Assembly (NCBI GenBank): GCA_029781465.1
Contig: JAKOWQ010000410.1
Coordinates: 1-14,559, forward strand
DNA from: Pseudomonadota bacterium
GTDB taxonomy: Bacteria > Pseudomonadota > Alphaproteobacteria > Sphingomonadales > Sphingomonadaceae
Direction of reading: 5' to 3'
DNA: 14,559 bases
Part shown: positions 6,603 through 14,177 of the stretch, one piece after another
Layout of the letters: every line of letters begins with the position of its first letter
How positions within the stretch are numbered: position 1 is the stretch's first letter
Notes under the pieces: generated by a model
The model's input: only the letters and a program-made list of their open reading frames with translations
Database searches by the model: none
What the model was told of the DNA's origin: nothing
Translations under genes and position numbers: made by a program

Positions 6603-6896
6603 TTGGGCGCGCGCTGGGCAACACATGGCAAGTCGATGCGGATGCTTGGCCTCGTGGTCATTGCGGGCCTGTTGACCAGCGGTTGCACCAACCGGGACCA
6701 GGCGCTTTCGGAAAAGCTCGCCGCTGCGGAAGCCGCAGCGAGACGCGCCGAAGCGGCTGCCGACCGCGCCGAGGAGGCCGCCAAGCGCGCCAGCAGCGCC
6801 CAGAATTCACCCTCGATGGTCGAAGCGGAACCCGAAATTCAGGATACCGAGCCTGATTCGACCGATCCCGAGGCCAACCTTCAGGATCACGGCTAG
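6603..6896 (+). CDS. Small Ala-rich coiled-coil lipoprotein
   Basis: Reading from TTG at 6603 gives 97 aa. A perfect AGGAGG lies 7 nt before it, which decides the start over a TTG at 6540 and ATGs at 6636 and 6642 that lack a good site. Residues 1-27 are a lipoprotein signal peptide (basic n-region, MLGLVVIAGLL core) with lipobox LTSG-Cys28. The mature part has about 40 residues of Ala-rich, heptad-like coiled coil (SEKLAAAEAAARRAEAAADR and following) and ends in an acidic, Pro-containing tail. The residues after the cysteine (TNR) do not show an Asp retention signal at +2, so outer-membrane sorting is likely. It lies 103 bp after the holin-family gene on the same strand. The coiled coil recalls Lpp-like spacer lipoproteins, but no family is recognised. 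Confidence 0.7.
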   Translation: MGARWATHGKSMRMLGLVVIAGLLTSGCTNRDQALSEKLAAAEAAARRAEAAADRAEEAAKRASSAQNSPSMVEAEPEIQDTEPDSTDPEANLQDHG

Positions 6897-6977
6897 ACCA
6901 CGACGCTTTGCGCTTGTGCCGCATTGCCGGGCGGCTATGGATTGGCGACCCGCTCCGCAACCGAGGCGCAACAACCG

Positions 6978-7415
6978 GTGGCCAGGCCCAAGATCCTTGT
7001 CCTCAACGGACCCAACCTCAACCTGCTCGGCACGCGCGAGCCGGAAATCTATGGCCACGACACGCTCGATGACATTGCGGCGCGGCTGACGGCGCGCGGA
7101 GCCGAGCTGGGCGTGGAGGTTGAGAGCCGCCAGACCAACCACGAGGGCGTGCTGGTCGATTGGCTGCACCAGGCCCGGCGCGACGGGGTTCATGCGGTTC
7201 TGCTCAACGCGGGGGCCTATACCCACACCTCGATCGCGCTGCTCGATGCGATCAAGGCGACCCAGCTCAAGGTGATCGAGGTTCACCTGTCCGATCCCGA
7301 AACGCGCGAACCTTTCCGCCACCTCTCCTATGTCGGCATGGCGGCGATCGATTGCGTCAAGGGACTCGGCGCGCAAAGCTATATGGTCGCGCTGGAGCGG
7401 GCAGCCGCGCTCTAA
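6978..7415 (+). CDS. aroQ: 3-dehydroquinate dehydratase, type II
   Basis: This is the cytoplasmic shikimate-pathway enzyme that turns 3-dehydroquinate into 3-dehydroshikimate. From GTG 6978 it is 145 aa, the normal family length. Motifs in order: ILVLNGPNLNLLGTREPEIY (catalytic Tyr25 at its end, Arg20 in the flexible loop), QTNHEG (52-57), LNAGAYTHTSIALLDAI (76-92) with Asn77, and EVHLSDPETREPFRHLSY (His103, Arg110). The start is uncertain: no ATG precedes the conserved core, the frame also opens at TTG 6924 and TTG 6942, and GAGG lies 11 nt before GTG 6978. It stands 73 bp before accB on the same strand, the common alphaproteobacterial order aroQ-accB-accC. All catalytic residues expected for type II enzymes are present. 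Confidence 0.92.
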   Translation: MARPKILVLNGPNLNLLGTREPEIYGHDTLDDIAARLTARGAELGVEVESRQTNHEGVLVDWLHQARRDGVHAVLLNAGAYTHTSIALLDAIKATQLKVIEVHLSDPETREPFRHLSYVGMAAIDCVKGLGAQSYMVALERAAAL

Positions 7416-7429
7416 CCCCGCTCTAACCC
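7408..7429 (+). repeat. Perfect 11-bp tandem duplication across the aroQ stop codon
   Basis: CGCTCTAACCC occurs twice head to tail (7408-7418, 7419-7429). The first copy holds the aroQ TAA at 7413-7415. The second copy is untranslated, so the duplication has no effect on the protein. It looks like a replication-slippage product. Confidence 0.8.
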
Positions 7430-7488
7430 CCTTGCCACTTTCGCCCATGCCGCGCATAGGCGAGCCAATAACCAAGCAAGGGGCACGC

Positions 7489-7980
7489 ATGAGCGACGCA
7501 AAGGGCAACGCACGGAGCGCGGGCGGAATGAATATCGACACCAAGCTGGTGCGCGAACTGGCAGAACTGCTGGCCGAGACCGGTCTGAGCGAGATCGAGG
7601 TCGAGGACGGCGATCGCAAGATCAAGGTCGCCCGGCAGATCGCCGCCGCAGCGGTTGCCGCGCCGATTGCAGCGCCTCCTGCTGCTGTTGCCGCGCCGGT
7701 GGTTACAGCACCCGCTGCCACGCCAGCGGCAGCGCCTGCAGAGCACGCCGACGCGGTCAAATCACCGATGGTCGGGACCGTCTACCTTTCGCCCGAGCCG
7801 GGTGCGGCATCGTTCGTGTCGGTCGGGCAGACGGTCAAGGCGGGCGATACCCTGCTGATTATCGAGGCGATGAAGGTGATGAACCCGATCGTCGCCCCCA
7901 ATGCCGGCACGGTCAAGGCGGTGCTGGTCGAAAATGCGCAGCCGGTCGAATTCGACCAGCCGCTGGTCGTGATCGCCTGA
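7489..7980 (+). CDS. accB: Biotin carboxyl carrier protein of acetyl-CoA carboxylase
   Basis: The 163-aa subunit carries the biotin that shuttles carboxylate between biotin carboxylase and carboxyltransferase in fatty-acid synthesis. An N-terminal helical domain (NIDTKLVRELAELLAETGLS, about 15-34) precedes an Ala/Pro-rich flexible linker (about 52-88) and the biotinyl domain (89-163). The biotinylated residue is Lys129 in EAMKVMNPI, and the family thumb region is seen in SPEPGAASFVSVGQ. AAGGGG lies 5 nt before the ATG at 7489. A second ATG at codon 14 begins MNIDTKLV, where many homologues start, so the first 13 residues are less certain. A weak promoter-like pair (TTGCCA at 7432, CATAGG at 7455, 17 nt apart) could start an accBC transcript separately from aroQ. 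accC follows 13 nt later. Confidence 0.95.
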   Translation: MSDAKGNARSAGGMNIDTKLVRELAELLAETGLSEIEVEDGDRKIKVARQIAAAAVAAPIAAPPAAVAAPVVTAPAATPAAAPAEHADAVKSPMVGTVYLSPEPGAASFVSVGQTVKAGDTLLIIEAMKVMNPIVAPNAGTVKAVLVENAQPVEFDQPLVVIA

Positions 7981-7993
7981 GGCCGCGTCCGCA

Positions 7994-9343
7994 ATGGGCA
8001 TTTCGCGAATCCTGATCGCCAACCGGGGCGAGATCGCGCTGCGCATTCACCGCGCGGCGCACGAAATGGGGATCGAGACCGTGGCGGTGCATTCCACCGC
8101 CGATGCCGATGCCATGCACGTACGGCTGGCCGATCACGCGGTGTGCATCGGCCCGCCCCCGGCCAAGGACAGCTATCTCAACGTCGCGGCGATCATTTCC
8201 GCGGCCGAGATCGCTCATGCCGATGCGATCCATCCCGGTTACGGCTTCCTTTCGGAGAACGCCAAGTTCGCCGAGATCGTCGAGGCGCACAACATCACCT
8301 GGATCGGCCCCAAGCCCGAACATATCCGCACCATGGGCGACAAGGTCGAGGCCAAGCGTACCGCGGGTGCACTCGGCCTGCCCTTGGTGCCGGGTTCGGA
8401 CGGGGCAATCAGCGATCCGGTCGAGGCCGCCAGGATCGCCGAGCAGATCGGCTATCCGGTCATCATCAAGGCCGCATCGGGCGGCGGCGGGCGGGGCATG
8501 AAGGTGTGCAACACCCCCGAAGAACTGCCCAGCCTGATGGCTCAGGCCGGGAGCGAGGCCAAGGCCGCCTTCGGCGACGACACGGTCTATATCGAGAAAT
8601 ACCTTGGCAATCCGCGCCACATCGAATTCCAGGTGTTCGGCGACGGCAATGGCCAGGCCATCCACCTGGGCGAACGCGATTGCTCGCTTCAGCGCCGTCA
8701 CCAGAAGGTGCTGGAAGAGGCCCCCTCCCCCGTCATCAGCCCGGAAGAACGCGCCCGGATGGGCGGGATCGTTGCCAAGGCGATGGCCGACATGGGCTAT
8801 CGCGGGGCAGGCACGATCGAATTCCTGTGGGAAAACGGCGAGTTCTATTTCATCGAAATGAACACCCGCCTGCAGGTTGAACACCCGGTCACCGAGGCGA
8901 TCACCGGGGTCGATCTGGTGCGCGAACAGATCCGCGTGGCCGATGGCAAGCCGCTGTCGGTGGCGCAGGAGGACATCGAGTTTTCTGGCCATTCGATCGA
9001 ATGCCGGATCAACGCCGAGGATCCCTGGACCTTCACCCCTTCGCCCGGCACGGTGAGCAGCTATCACGCCGCAGGGGGCATGAACGTGCGGGTCGATTCA
9101 GGGCTTTACGCCGGATACCGGATTCCGCCCTATTACGATTCGATGATCGCCAAGCTGATCGTCAAAGGCCGCACCCGCGAGGGTTGCATCATGCGGCTGA
9201 AGCGCGCGCTTGAGGAAATGGTGATTGGCGGGGTCAAGACCTCGATCCCGCTGCACCAGGCGCTGATGACCGAGCCCGATTTCATCCACGGCGACTACAC
9301 GATCAAGTGGCTGGAGGAGTGGCTGGCCGCGCGCCAGGCCTAG
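7994..9343 (+). CDS. accC: Biotin carboxylase subunit of acetyl-CoA carboxylase
   Basis: The 449-aa enzyme carboxylates the biotin on AccB using ATP and bicarbonate, the first half of the acetyl-CoA carboxylase reaction. The N-terminal biotin carboxylase fold starts ISRILIANRGEIALRI. The ATP-grasp Gly-rich loop SGGGGRGMKV lies at about 162-171. The active-site strand EMNTRLQVEHPVTE begins at Glu288 and gives Asn290, Arg292, Val295 and Glu296, the same numbers as the E. coli enzyme. The C-terminal domain is complete (DFIHGDYTIKWLEEWL). The length matches the family. Only GAGG at 7979-7982, overlapping the accB stop, precedes the ATG, so translation is likely coupled to accB. The gene ends 11 bp from the convergent MFS gene and no terminator hairpin is visible between them. 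Confidence 0.97.
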   Translation: MGISRILIANRGEIALRIHRAAHEMGIETVAVHSTADADAMHVRLADHAVCIGPPPAKDSYLNVAAIISAAEIAHADAIHPGYGFLSENAKFAEIVEAHNITWIGPKPEHIRTMGDKVEAKRTAGALGLPLVPGSDGAISDPVEAARIAEQIGYPVIIKAASGGGGRGMKVCNTPEELPSLMAQAGSEAKAAFGDDTVYIEKYLGNPRHIEFQVFGDGNGQAIHLGERDCSLQRRHQKVLEEAPSPVISPEERARMGGIVAKAMADMGYRGAGTIEFLWENGEFYFIEMNTRLQVEHPVTEAITGVDLVREQIRVADGKPLSVAQEDIEFSGHSIECRINAEDPWTFTPSPGTVSSYHAAGGMNVRVDSGLYAGYRIPPYYDSMIAKLIVKGRTREGCIMRLKRALEEMVIGGVKTSIPLHQALMTEPDFIHGDYTIKWLEEWLAARQA

Positions 9344-9354
9344 GCTTGCCCTGA

Positions 9355-10644
9355 TTAGGCAGGCTTGCGGCTTCTCCACAGCGCCATCACGGCAATCATC
9401 GTCAGGACGTGCATCACCGGCAGCGCCCACAGCCCGGCCGTGTAGCTGCCGGTCGCATCCCGCGCCCAGCCGAAACCGAAGGGAAGCGCGAAGGTCGCCA
9501 GGTTCGCCATGGTCGAGATCGCTGCCGCGCCGATCGCCATGCGCCGGTCCTTGAGCACGTCGGCCCACAGCGCGACCTGCGCGGTGGAATGCGCGCCGCG
9601 CCCCACCTGGCTGAGGATCACCCCGGCCGCGACCAGCCCTGCCGACGGCGCCAGCGCGATCAGCGCATAGCCCAGCGTGTCGGCAATCAGGGCAACGAAC
9701 AGCACGGTGAAGCGCTCGCCCCGCCGGTCGGTGATCCAGCCCGCGATCAACATGAAGGCCGCCGCCGTCAGTCCGCCAAGGCTGATGAGCGAGCCGACCG
9801 CGCCCAGATCCCATCCGGTGCGCTCCATCAGGATCGCGGGACCAGAGAGGATGAAGGTCGTTCCAGCGGAGAGCGTGAGCACATAGATGAGAGTCAGCAG
9901 CAAGACCCGGCGGTCGGCCAGGATCGCCAGCATTCCGTGCGCGCCGTGGCTCTCTTCGCGCGCGGGATGGTTCTCGACCGCGGCGACCAGGCTTTTGCGC
10001 TCGCCTTCGTCAAGCCATGTCACGCCTGCCGGGCGTTCGGGCAGCCACAACAGCACCCCGATCCCGATCGCTACCGCAGGCAGGCCCTCGATCAGAAACA
10101 GCCACTGCCAGCCGCGCAAATCGAAATGCCCGTCCAGCGCCAGCAGCGGCTTGGAAATCACCCCCATCACCGCCACCGCGAGCGGATTGGCGAGATAGAA
10201 CATCGCGGTTGCCTTGCCGCGTTCGCGCGCGGGAAACCAGGTTGAAAGATAGAAGATCACGCCGGGAAAGAATCCCGCTTCGGCCAGACCGAGCATGAAG
10301 CGCAGGACATAGAACTGCATCGGCGTTTTGACGAACATCATCGCCGCGCCGATCAGCCCCCACATGATCATGATCCGCGCCAGCCAGGGCCGCGCGCCAA
10401 ACCGCATCAGCAGGACATTGGAAGGCACCTCGACCAGCGAATAGGCAAGGTAGAACAGCCCCGCGCCAAAGCCATAAACCGTTGCCGAAAAGCCCAGATC
10501 GACGTTCATCTGCGTCGATGCGAAGCTGACGTTGACCCGGTCCATGTAGGCCACGAGATAGCCGACCGCGAGCAGCGGCAGAATCCGCCAGCGGGCCTTG
10601 GCAACAGCCGAGCGGAGCTGGTTCGCGTCGGCCTGGTCGATCAT
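9355..10644 (-). CDS. MFS transporter, anion:cation symporter (ACS) family
   Basis: A 429-aa, 12-helix inner-membrane transporter. The start of helix 1 (ILPLLAVGYLVAYMDRVNVS) with YMDRVNVSFA, the helix 4 stretch FMLGLAEAGFFPGVIFYLS and the following TWFPARERGKA loop are typical of the ACS family (TC 2.A.1.14). Members of this family take up organic anions such as hexuronates, phthalates or 4-hydroxyphenylacetate by proton symport; the substrate cannot be told here. The frame is open far upstream over the neighbouring lrp-like gene, but AGGAAAG about 8 nt before the ATG at 10644 and the alignment of helix 1 fix the start. It follows the Lrp/AsnC gene by 50 bp and is probably co-transcribed with it, which suggests a substrate related to amino acids or their breakdown products (inference). 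Confidence 0.88.
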   Translation of the reverse strand: MIDQADANQLRSAVAKARWRILPLLAVGYLVAYMDRVNVSFASTQMNVDLGFSATVYGFGAGLFYLAYSLVEVPSNVLLMRFGARPWLARIMIMWGLIGAAMMFVKTPMQFYVLRFMLGLAEAGFFPGVIFYLSTWFPARERGKATAMFYLANPLAVAVMGVISKPLLALDGHFDLRGWQWLFLIEGLPAVAIGIGVLLWLPERPAGVTWLDEGERKSLVAAVENHPAREESHGAHGMLAILADRRVLLLTLIYVLTLSAGTTFILSGPAILMERTGWDLGAVGSLISLGGLTAAAFMLIAGWITDRRGERFTVLFVALIADTLGYALIALAPSAGLVAAGVILSQVGRGAHSTAQVALWADVLKDRRMAIGAAAISTMANLATFALPFGFGWARDATGSYTAGLWALPVMHVLTMIAVMALWRSRKPA

Positions 10645-10655
10645 CGCGGGACTTT

Positions 10656-10684
10656 CCTGGGTGCGCCGGGCCTGGGTGCGCCGG
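10656..10684 (-). repeat. Two 14-bp direct repeats between the Lrp-like gene and the MFS gene
   Basis: CCTGGGTGCGCCGG occurs at 10656-10669 and again at 10671-10684, one base apart. They fill most of the 50-bp gap between the two minus-strand genes. On the coding strand the copy nearer the MFS gene ends CCCAGG and supplies the first bases of its AGGAAAG ribosome binding site. The copy number could therefore vary the spacing between the genes without changing the site itself. Confidence 0.75.
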
Positions 10685-10694
10685 ACGCCGATGG

Positions 10695-11159
10695 CTATTC
10701 GAGCGGAACGCCGGGCAATTGCTTGGCGGTGCGAATCGTCAGGCTGGTCTTGACGCTGGCGACGTTGGGCGCCGGGGTGAGCTTGGAGGTGAGAAATTCC
10801 TGGAAGCTCTGCAAATCGCGGCTGACCACCTTGAGGATGAAATCGATCTCGCCGTTGAGCATGTGGCATTCGCGCACTTCGGGCAGCCCCTTCATCACGT
10901 CCTCGAACTGGCGCAGCGCGTCCTCGGCCTGGCTTTTGAGGCTGACCATTGCGAAGACGGTGATCGCGAAACCCAGTTTCGAGGCATCGAGCTCGGCATG
11001 ATAGCCGCGGATCACGCCCGATTCCTCGAGAGCGCGCACCCGGCGCAAGCAAGGCGGCGCCGTCAGCCCGACCCGCTGCGCGAGTTCGACATTGGTAACG
11101 CGTCCTTCGTCCTGCAGCTCCGCCAGCAGGCGTCGGTCGATTGAATCGAGGTTAGCCAT
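10695..11159 (-). CDS. Lrp/AsnC family transcriptional regulator
   Basis: The 154-aa protein has the standard Lrp/AsnC length and order. An N-terminal winged helix-turn-helix (ANLDSIDRRLLAELQDEGRV, then TNVELAQRVGLTAPPCLRRV, about 2-42) leads through GVIRGYHAELDASKLGF to a C-terminal RAM ligand-binding domain (about 64-150) with VRECHMLNGEIDFILKV. It is expected to form dimers or octamers and to sense an amino acid or related metabolite. The start MANLDSID is chosen over an upstream ATG at 11219 because it matches the family N terminus and has a purine-rich site (GGAAGGGTGGGG) just before it. It is divergent from the sensor gene at 11365 and upstream of the ACS transporter, its most likely target along with itself. 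The effector is unknown. Confidence 0.92.
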   Translation of the reverse strand: MANLDSIDRRLLAELQDEGRVTNVELAQRVGLTAPPCLRRVRALEESGVIRGYHAELDASKLGFAITVFAMVSLKSQAEDALRQFEDVMKGLPEVRECHMLNGEIDFILKVVSRDLQSFQEFLTSKLTPAPNVASVKTSLTIRTAKQLPGVPLE

Positions 11160-11214
11160 AGAGCCCCACCCTTCCGCATCGGTCTGCGCGGCACAATGCA
11201 GCGCCACGGCAATA

Positions 11215-11275
11215 TTCACAGCAATCTGTGTCCGCCTGCGATAATTTTATTGTTTCATACCGCAATTGTCCCGCT
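11215..11275. promoter_or_regulatory. AT-rich divergent control region (Lrp-like gene / sensor gene)
   Basis: The 205-bp gap 11160-11364 separates two divergent genes. Within it 11241-11259 (ATAATTTTATTGTTTCATA) is strikingly AT-rich compared with the surroundings and is flanked by CAATATT and CGCAATTG. Lrp-type proteins favour A/T-rich imperfect palindromes, so self-regulation here is plausible. No confident -35/-10 pair could be assigned to either gene. The rest of the gap shows nothing recognisable. Confidence 0.4.
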
Positions 11276-11364
11276 TTGCAACGCACCAGATGCACGCGGT
11301 TCCGCAGGGTGGACTTTCTGCTATGCGCGATGGGGGCAAAGCGCCGCCCGCCACAGGAGCTGCA

Positions 11365-13032
11365 ATGCATTTCGATGACCGCCTGGCCACCGTGCTGCGC
11401 ATTCGCGCCGACGGCAGTGCCTTGCGGCGAATCCAGTTCCGGCAACTCGTCGATCTGCTCGGCACGGCTCCCGCGGAGGCGCGCGGGGCCACGCTCGATG
11501 CTGCCTATGCGCGGCTGAGCGAGCTCGCCGAACAGATTCCGGTGGTCGAACGCGCCAGGATGCTGGACGAACCCGGACTGCGCCTGCGCTCGCCCCGGCT
11601 GGTTGCTGCTCTGGCGGACCAGGAATCCACGGTAGCACGCGCGGCACTGACCAGGGCCGGTCTCGACGAGGAGCAATGGCTTGACCTGCTCCCGGCCCTG
11701 CCCCCTGCGGCGCGCGCGCATCTGCGCGCCCGGCATGATATCGCCCCCGCTCTTGCCAACCGTCTCGATCGGCTGGGTGTGCACGCCCGGGGACTTCCGC
11801 CGGCATCGGTTCCGGCCGAAACCGGGGAAGCTCCCGCCCGGCCCGAGCCGCAAGGGATTGGCGCGATCGTCCGGCGGATTGAGGCTTACCGCAAGCAGCG
11901 TGCGGTCATCGAACATGCGGCGCCAGGCGAGGCACCGCGCCTGCCGCTGGGTGAGGAGCATGTCCTGCACGTACCGGCCGAGCTGCGCGGCTTCGATTTC
12001 GTGGCCGATGCAACCGGGCAAGTGGTATGGGCCGATCCCGGTGTCGCCCCGATGGTTATCGGGCTCCATCTCGCGGCGCGCGATGAAACCAGCGCGCTCG
12101 GCGGTGAGCCGGAGCTGGGCGTGGCTCTGCGCCGCCGCCAGCCATTGCGTGCGCAGCAGGTCACGCTGTCCGGGGCGCCCGCGCTGACCGGAGACTGGCA
12201 GCTCGATGCCTTGCCGTGGTTCGATCCGCTGACCGGCGCCTTTGCCGGCTATCGCGGCCGAATGCGCCGTCCGGCCACGGCTGACCTGGCCCCGCCGCCC
12301 GCCAACCCGGTGATCCGCGACAGCGAGGCTGACCGGATCCGGCAGATGCTCCACGAGTTGCGCACCCCGGTCAACGCGATCCAGGGCTTTGCCGAAGTGA
12401 TCCAGCAGCAGCTGTTCGGCCCGACCCCGCACGAATACCGCGCGCTGGCCTCGTCGATCGTCGGCGATGCCGCGCGGATGTTGTCAGCCTTCGAGGAGCT
12501 GGAACGGCTTGCCAAGCTCGATTCGGGCGCCATCGAACTCGACGAGGGCAGCTGCGATGCAGTGCCGGTTCTGGCCGCCACGATTGCCCAGCTCGATGCT
12601 CACACCGTCAGACGTGGCAGCGGCTTTGCGCTCAAGGTTCAGGATCAGCCGCTGTCCGTGGCGATGGCCCAGCTTGAATTTGAGCGCCTCGCCTGGCGCC
12701 TGCTGGCGACGCTGGCCGGGACGGCGGCGCCGGGCGAAATGCTCAAGGCAAGGCTGCGTTCGCGCGGCGTCGAAATGCGGCTCGATGTGGCCCTTCCCGC
12801 CTCGCTCGCCCGGATCGAAGGCGACGCGCTGTTCAAGGCGGGAGCCGGTGCGGTGCCGCAGGTTGTTTCCGCCGGGGTCTTCGGGGTCGGATTCGCACTG
12901 CGCCTTGCCCGGGCCGAGGCCCACGCGGCAGGTGGCAAGCTGGTGCGCAAGCACGACCGGCTGCGCCTCGTCCTGCCGCTAAACGAAGCAGCGGGGTTGA
13001 CCGCAAATGAACCTGATCATAACCATGGTTAG
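11365..13032 (+). CDS. Soluble sensor protein: HEAT-like N domain, PAS-like domain, HisKA box, degenerate ATPase domain
   Basis: A 555-aa protein without membrane helices. Residues 1-150 are helical and repeat-like (SPRLVAALADQESTVARAAL, DEEQWLDLLPALPPAARAHL), recalling DUF2336/HEAT-type regions. About 205-310 looks PAS-like (GFDFVADATGQVVWAD to LTGAFAGYRGRMRR). His330 lies in a clean HisKA box (MLHELRTPVNAIQGFAEVI). The C-terminal 120 residues align with a HATPase domain only in part: a GVFGVGFALRLARAEAHAAG segment resembles the G2 box, but the N-box asparagine and the DxGxG motif are absent. It may take or pass phosphate at His330 without binding ATP itself, or be a scaffold (inference). 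AGGAG lies 5 nt before the ATG at 11365; ATGs at 11266 and 11323 lack such a site. The deacetylase gene follows on the same strand. Often such genes are named sensor histidine kinase. Confidence 0.75.
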   Translation: MHFDDRLATVLRIRADGSALRRIQFRQLVDLLGTAPAEARGATLDAAYARLSELAEQIPVVERARMLDEPGLRLRSPRLVAALADQESTVARAALTRAGLDEEQWLDLLPALPPAARAHLRARHDIAPALANRLDRLGVHARGLPPASVPAETGEAPARPEPQGIGAIVRRIEAYRKQRAVIEHAAPGEAPRLPLGEEHVLHVPAELRGFDFVADATGQVVWADPGVAPMVIGLHLAARDETSALGGEPELGVALRRRQPLRAQQVTLSGAPALTGDWQLDALPWFDPLTGAFAGYRGRMRRPATADLAPPPANPVIRDSEADRIRQMLHELRTPVNAIQGFAEVIQQQLFGPTPHEYRALASSIVGDAARMLSAFEELERLAKLDSGAIELDEGSCDAVPVLAATIAQLDAHTVRRGSGFALKVQDQPLSVAMAQLEFERLAWRLLATLAGTAAPGEMLKARLRSRGVEMRLDVALPASLARIEGDALFKAGAGAVPQVVSAGVFGVGFALRLARAEAHAAGGKLVRKHDRLRLVLPLNEAAGLTANEPDHNHG

Positions 13033-13104
13033 GTGGCCGAGGGGATAATCGCAGGTCCCTGCCTCGCCGCGACGGAATTTGTTCTCAGGGGGGACCTCAT
13101 ACCG

Positions 13105-14109
13105 GTGTCGGAACACCGCATTACCGATCTTCCCGACCCGACGGAGTTTGCCCGGTTCAAGCCGGGGTTCGGTTCGCGCTTCATCCTGACGGTTGATACC
13201 GAGGAAGAGTTCGACTGGACCAAGCCGATCGCGCGCGAGGGACACACGGTGCATACGGTCACCCGTCTCGCCCGGTTCCAGGAATTCTGTGAAGGCCAGG
13301 GTGTTATCCCGATCTATCTGATCGACTACCCTATCGCCACCTCGCCGACCGCCGCCGACATCCTGCGCCCTGCCATCGCCGCCGGTCGCGCCGAAGTGGG
13401 TGTGCAGCTGCACCCCTGGGTCAGCCCGCCGTTCGATGAAGAGGTCAACGAGCGCAATTCGTTCGTCGGAAACCTTCCCGAAGAGCTGGAGCGCGAGAAG
13501 TTCAGGCGGCTCTACGATGCGATTGCGGAAAATTTCGGTGCCCTGCCGCGGATCTATCGAGCTGGCCGCTATGGCGTCGGACCCAACACCGCAACGATCC
13601 TGAGCGACCACGGCATTGCCATCGACAGTTCGGTGCGGGCGAGCTTCGATTACAGCGCCGGGGGCGGGCCGAATTTTCGCGACCATCCCTTGCAGCCCTA
13701 CTGGCTCAACCGCAGCCGCGGCCTGGCGGAGCTGCCACTGACTACGGTCTATTGGGGGGTTTTGCGGCAGCTTGGGCCCGTGCTCTATCCGGCAATGTGG
13801 CGCGCACCGCGGCTGCGCGGCGCGCTGGCCCGGATCGGCCTGCTCGAGCGCATCCCGCTAACGCCCGAAGGCGTAACCGCAGAGGAAGCGGTCCGCGCGA
13901 TCGACATCGCAATCGACGACAATCTGCCGGTGCTGGTGTTCAGCTTTCACAGTCCCTCGCTCGCGCCGGGCTATACCCCCTATGTGCGCAGCGAAGACGA
14001 TCTCGATCGCTTCTATGACTGGTGGCGCGAGGTTTTCGCCTATCTCAGGCACCGCGGCGTCGCCCCATCGAGCGTGGCCGAGATCATCGATTCCATCGAG
14101 CTTGCCTAA
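13105..14109 (+). CDS. WalW-like polysaccharide deacetylase (NodB-homology) protein
   Basis: A 334-aa protein with a polysaccharide deacetylase-like fold. The metal/catalytic motif is LTVDTEEEFDW (about 28-38 from this start), followed by the likely metal histidine in GVQLHPWVSPPFDE and the barrel motifs RAGRYGVG and LVFSFHSPSLAPGYTPYV. These match the WalW-type group found near exopolysaccharide genes in alphaproteobacteria, which is the basis for the name. It has no signal peptide, unlike secreted chitin or peptidoglycan deacetylases, so it may act on cytoplasmic or lipid-linked sugar precursors. The start is uncertain: GTG 13105 follows a G-rich site (13087-13095), whereas GTG 13033 abuts the upstream stop codon, lacks a Shine-Dalgarno sequence and would add 24 residues of non-conserved look. 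Probably in one transcript with the sensor gene. Substrate unknown. Confidence 0.82.
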   Translation: MSEHRITDLPDPTEFARFKPGFGSRFILTVDTEEEFDWTKPIAREGHTVHTVTRLARFQEFCEGQGVIPIYLIDYPIATSPTAADILRPAIAAGRAEVGVQLHPWVSPPFDEEVNERNSFVGNLPEELEREKFRRLYDAIAENFGALPRIYRAGRYGVGPNTATILSDHGIAIDSSVRASFDYSAGGGPNFRDHPLQPYWLNRSRGLAELPLTTVYWGVLRQLGPVLYPAMWRAPRLRGALARIGLLERIPLTPEGVTAEEAVRAIDIAIDDNLPVLVFSFHSPSLAPGYTPYVRSEDDLDRFYDWWREVFAYLRHRGVAPSSVAEIIDSIELA

Positions 14110-14177
14110 CCGCTCGGCCCAAGCTAACCCGCGCGCGTCCGGCAACCAGGCCGGGCCGGTGGTTACTCCGCGTGCGG

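Noticed and set aside
9344..9370. Possible bidirectional terminator between accC and the MFS gene
   Set aside because: Only 4-5 bp of pairing can be drawn and there is no T tract, so no terminator is claimed.
10645..11052. An N-terminal extension of the MFS transporter by 136 codons
   Set aside because: It overlaps the Lrp/AsnC gene in another frame and shows no domain; the ATG at 10644 has a ribosome binding site and begins at the usual family N terminus.
11152..12432. A 426-codon minus-strand frame across the sensor gene
   Set aside because: No domain or ribosome binding site, and it lies opposite a gene with PAS-like and HisKA motifs.
13008..13049. A 13-codon frame (MNLIITMVRWPRG) before the deacetylase gene, as a possible leader peptide
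   Set aside because: No ribosome binding site, overlaps the end of the sensor gene, and no attenuator hairpins follow.
13025..13100. A stretch resembling the 5' part of a Leu/Ser tRNA (GGTGGCCGAGGGG)
   Set aside because: No anticodon arm, no T arm with TTCGA and no paired acceptor could be found; the likeness is limited to one D-arm-like run.
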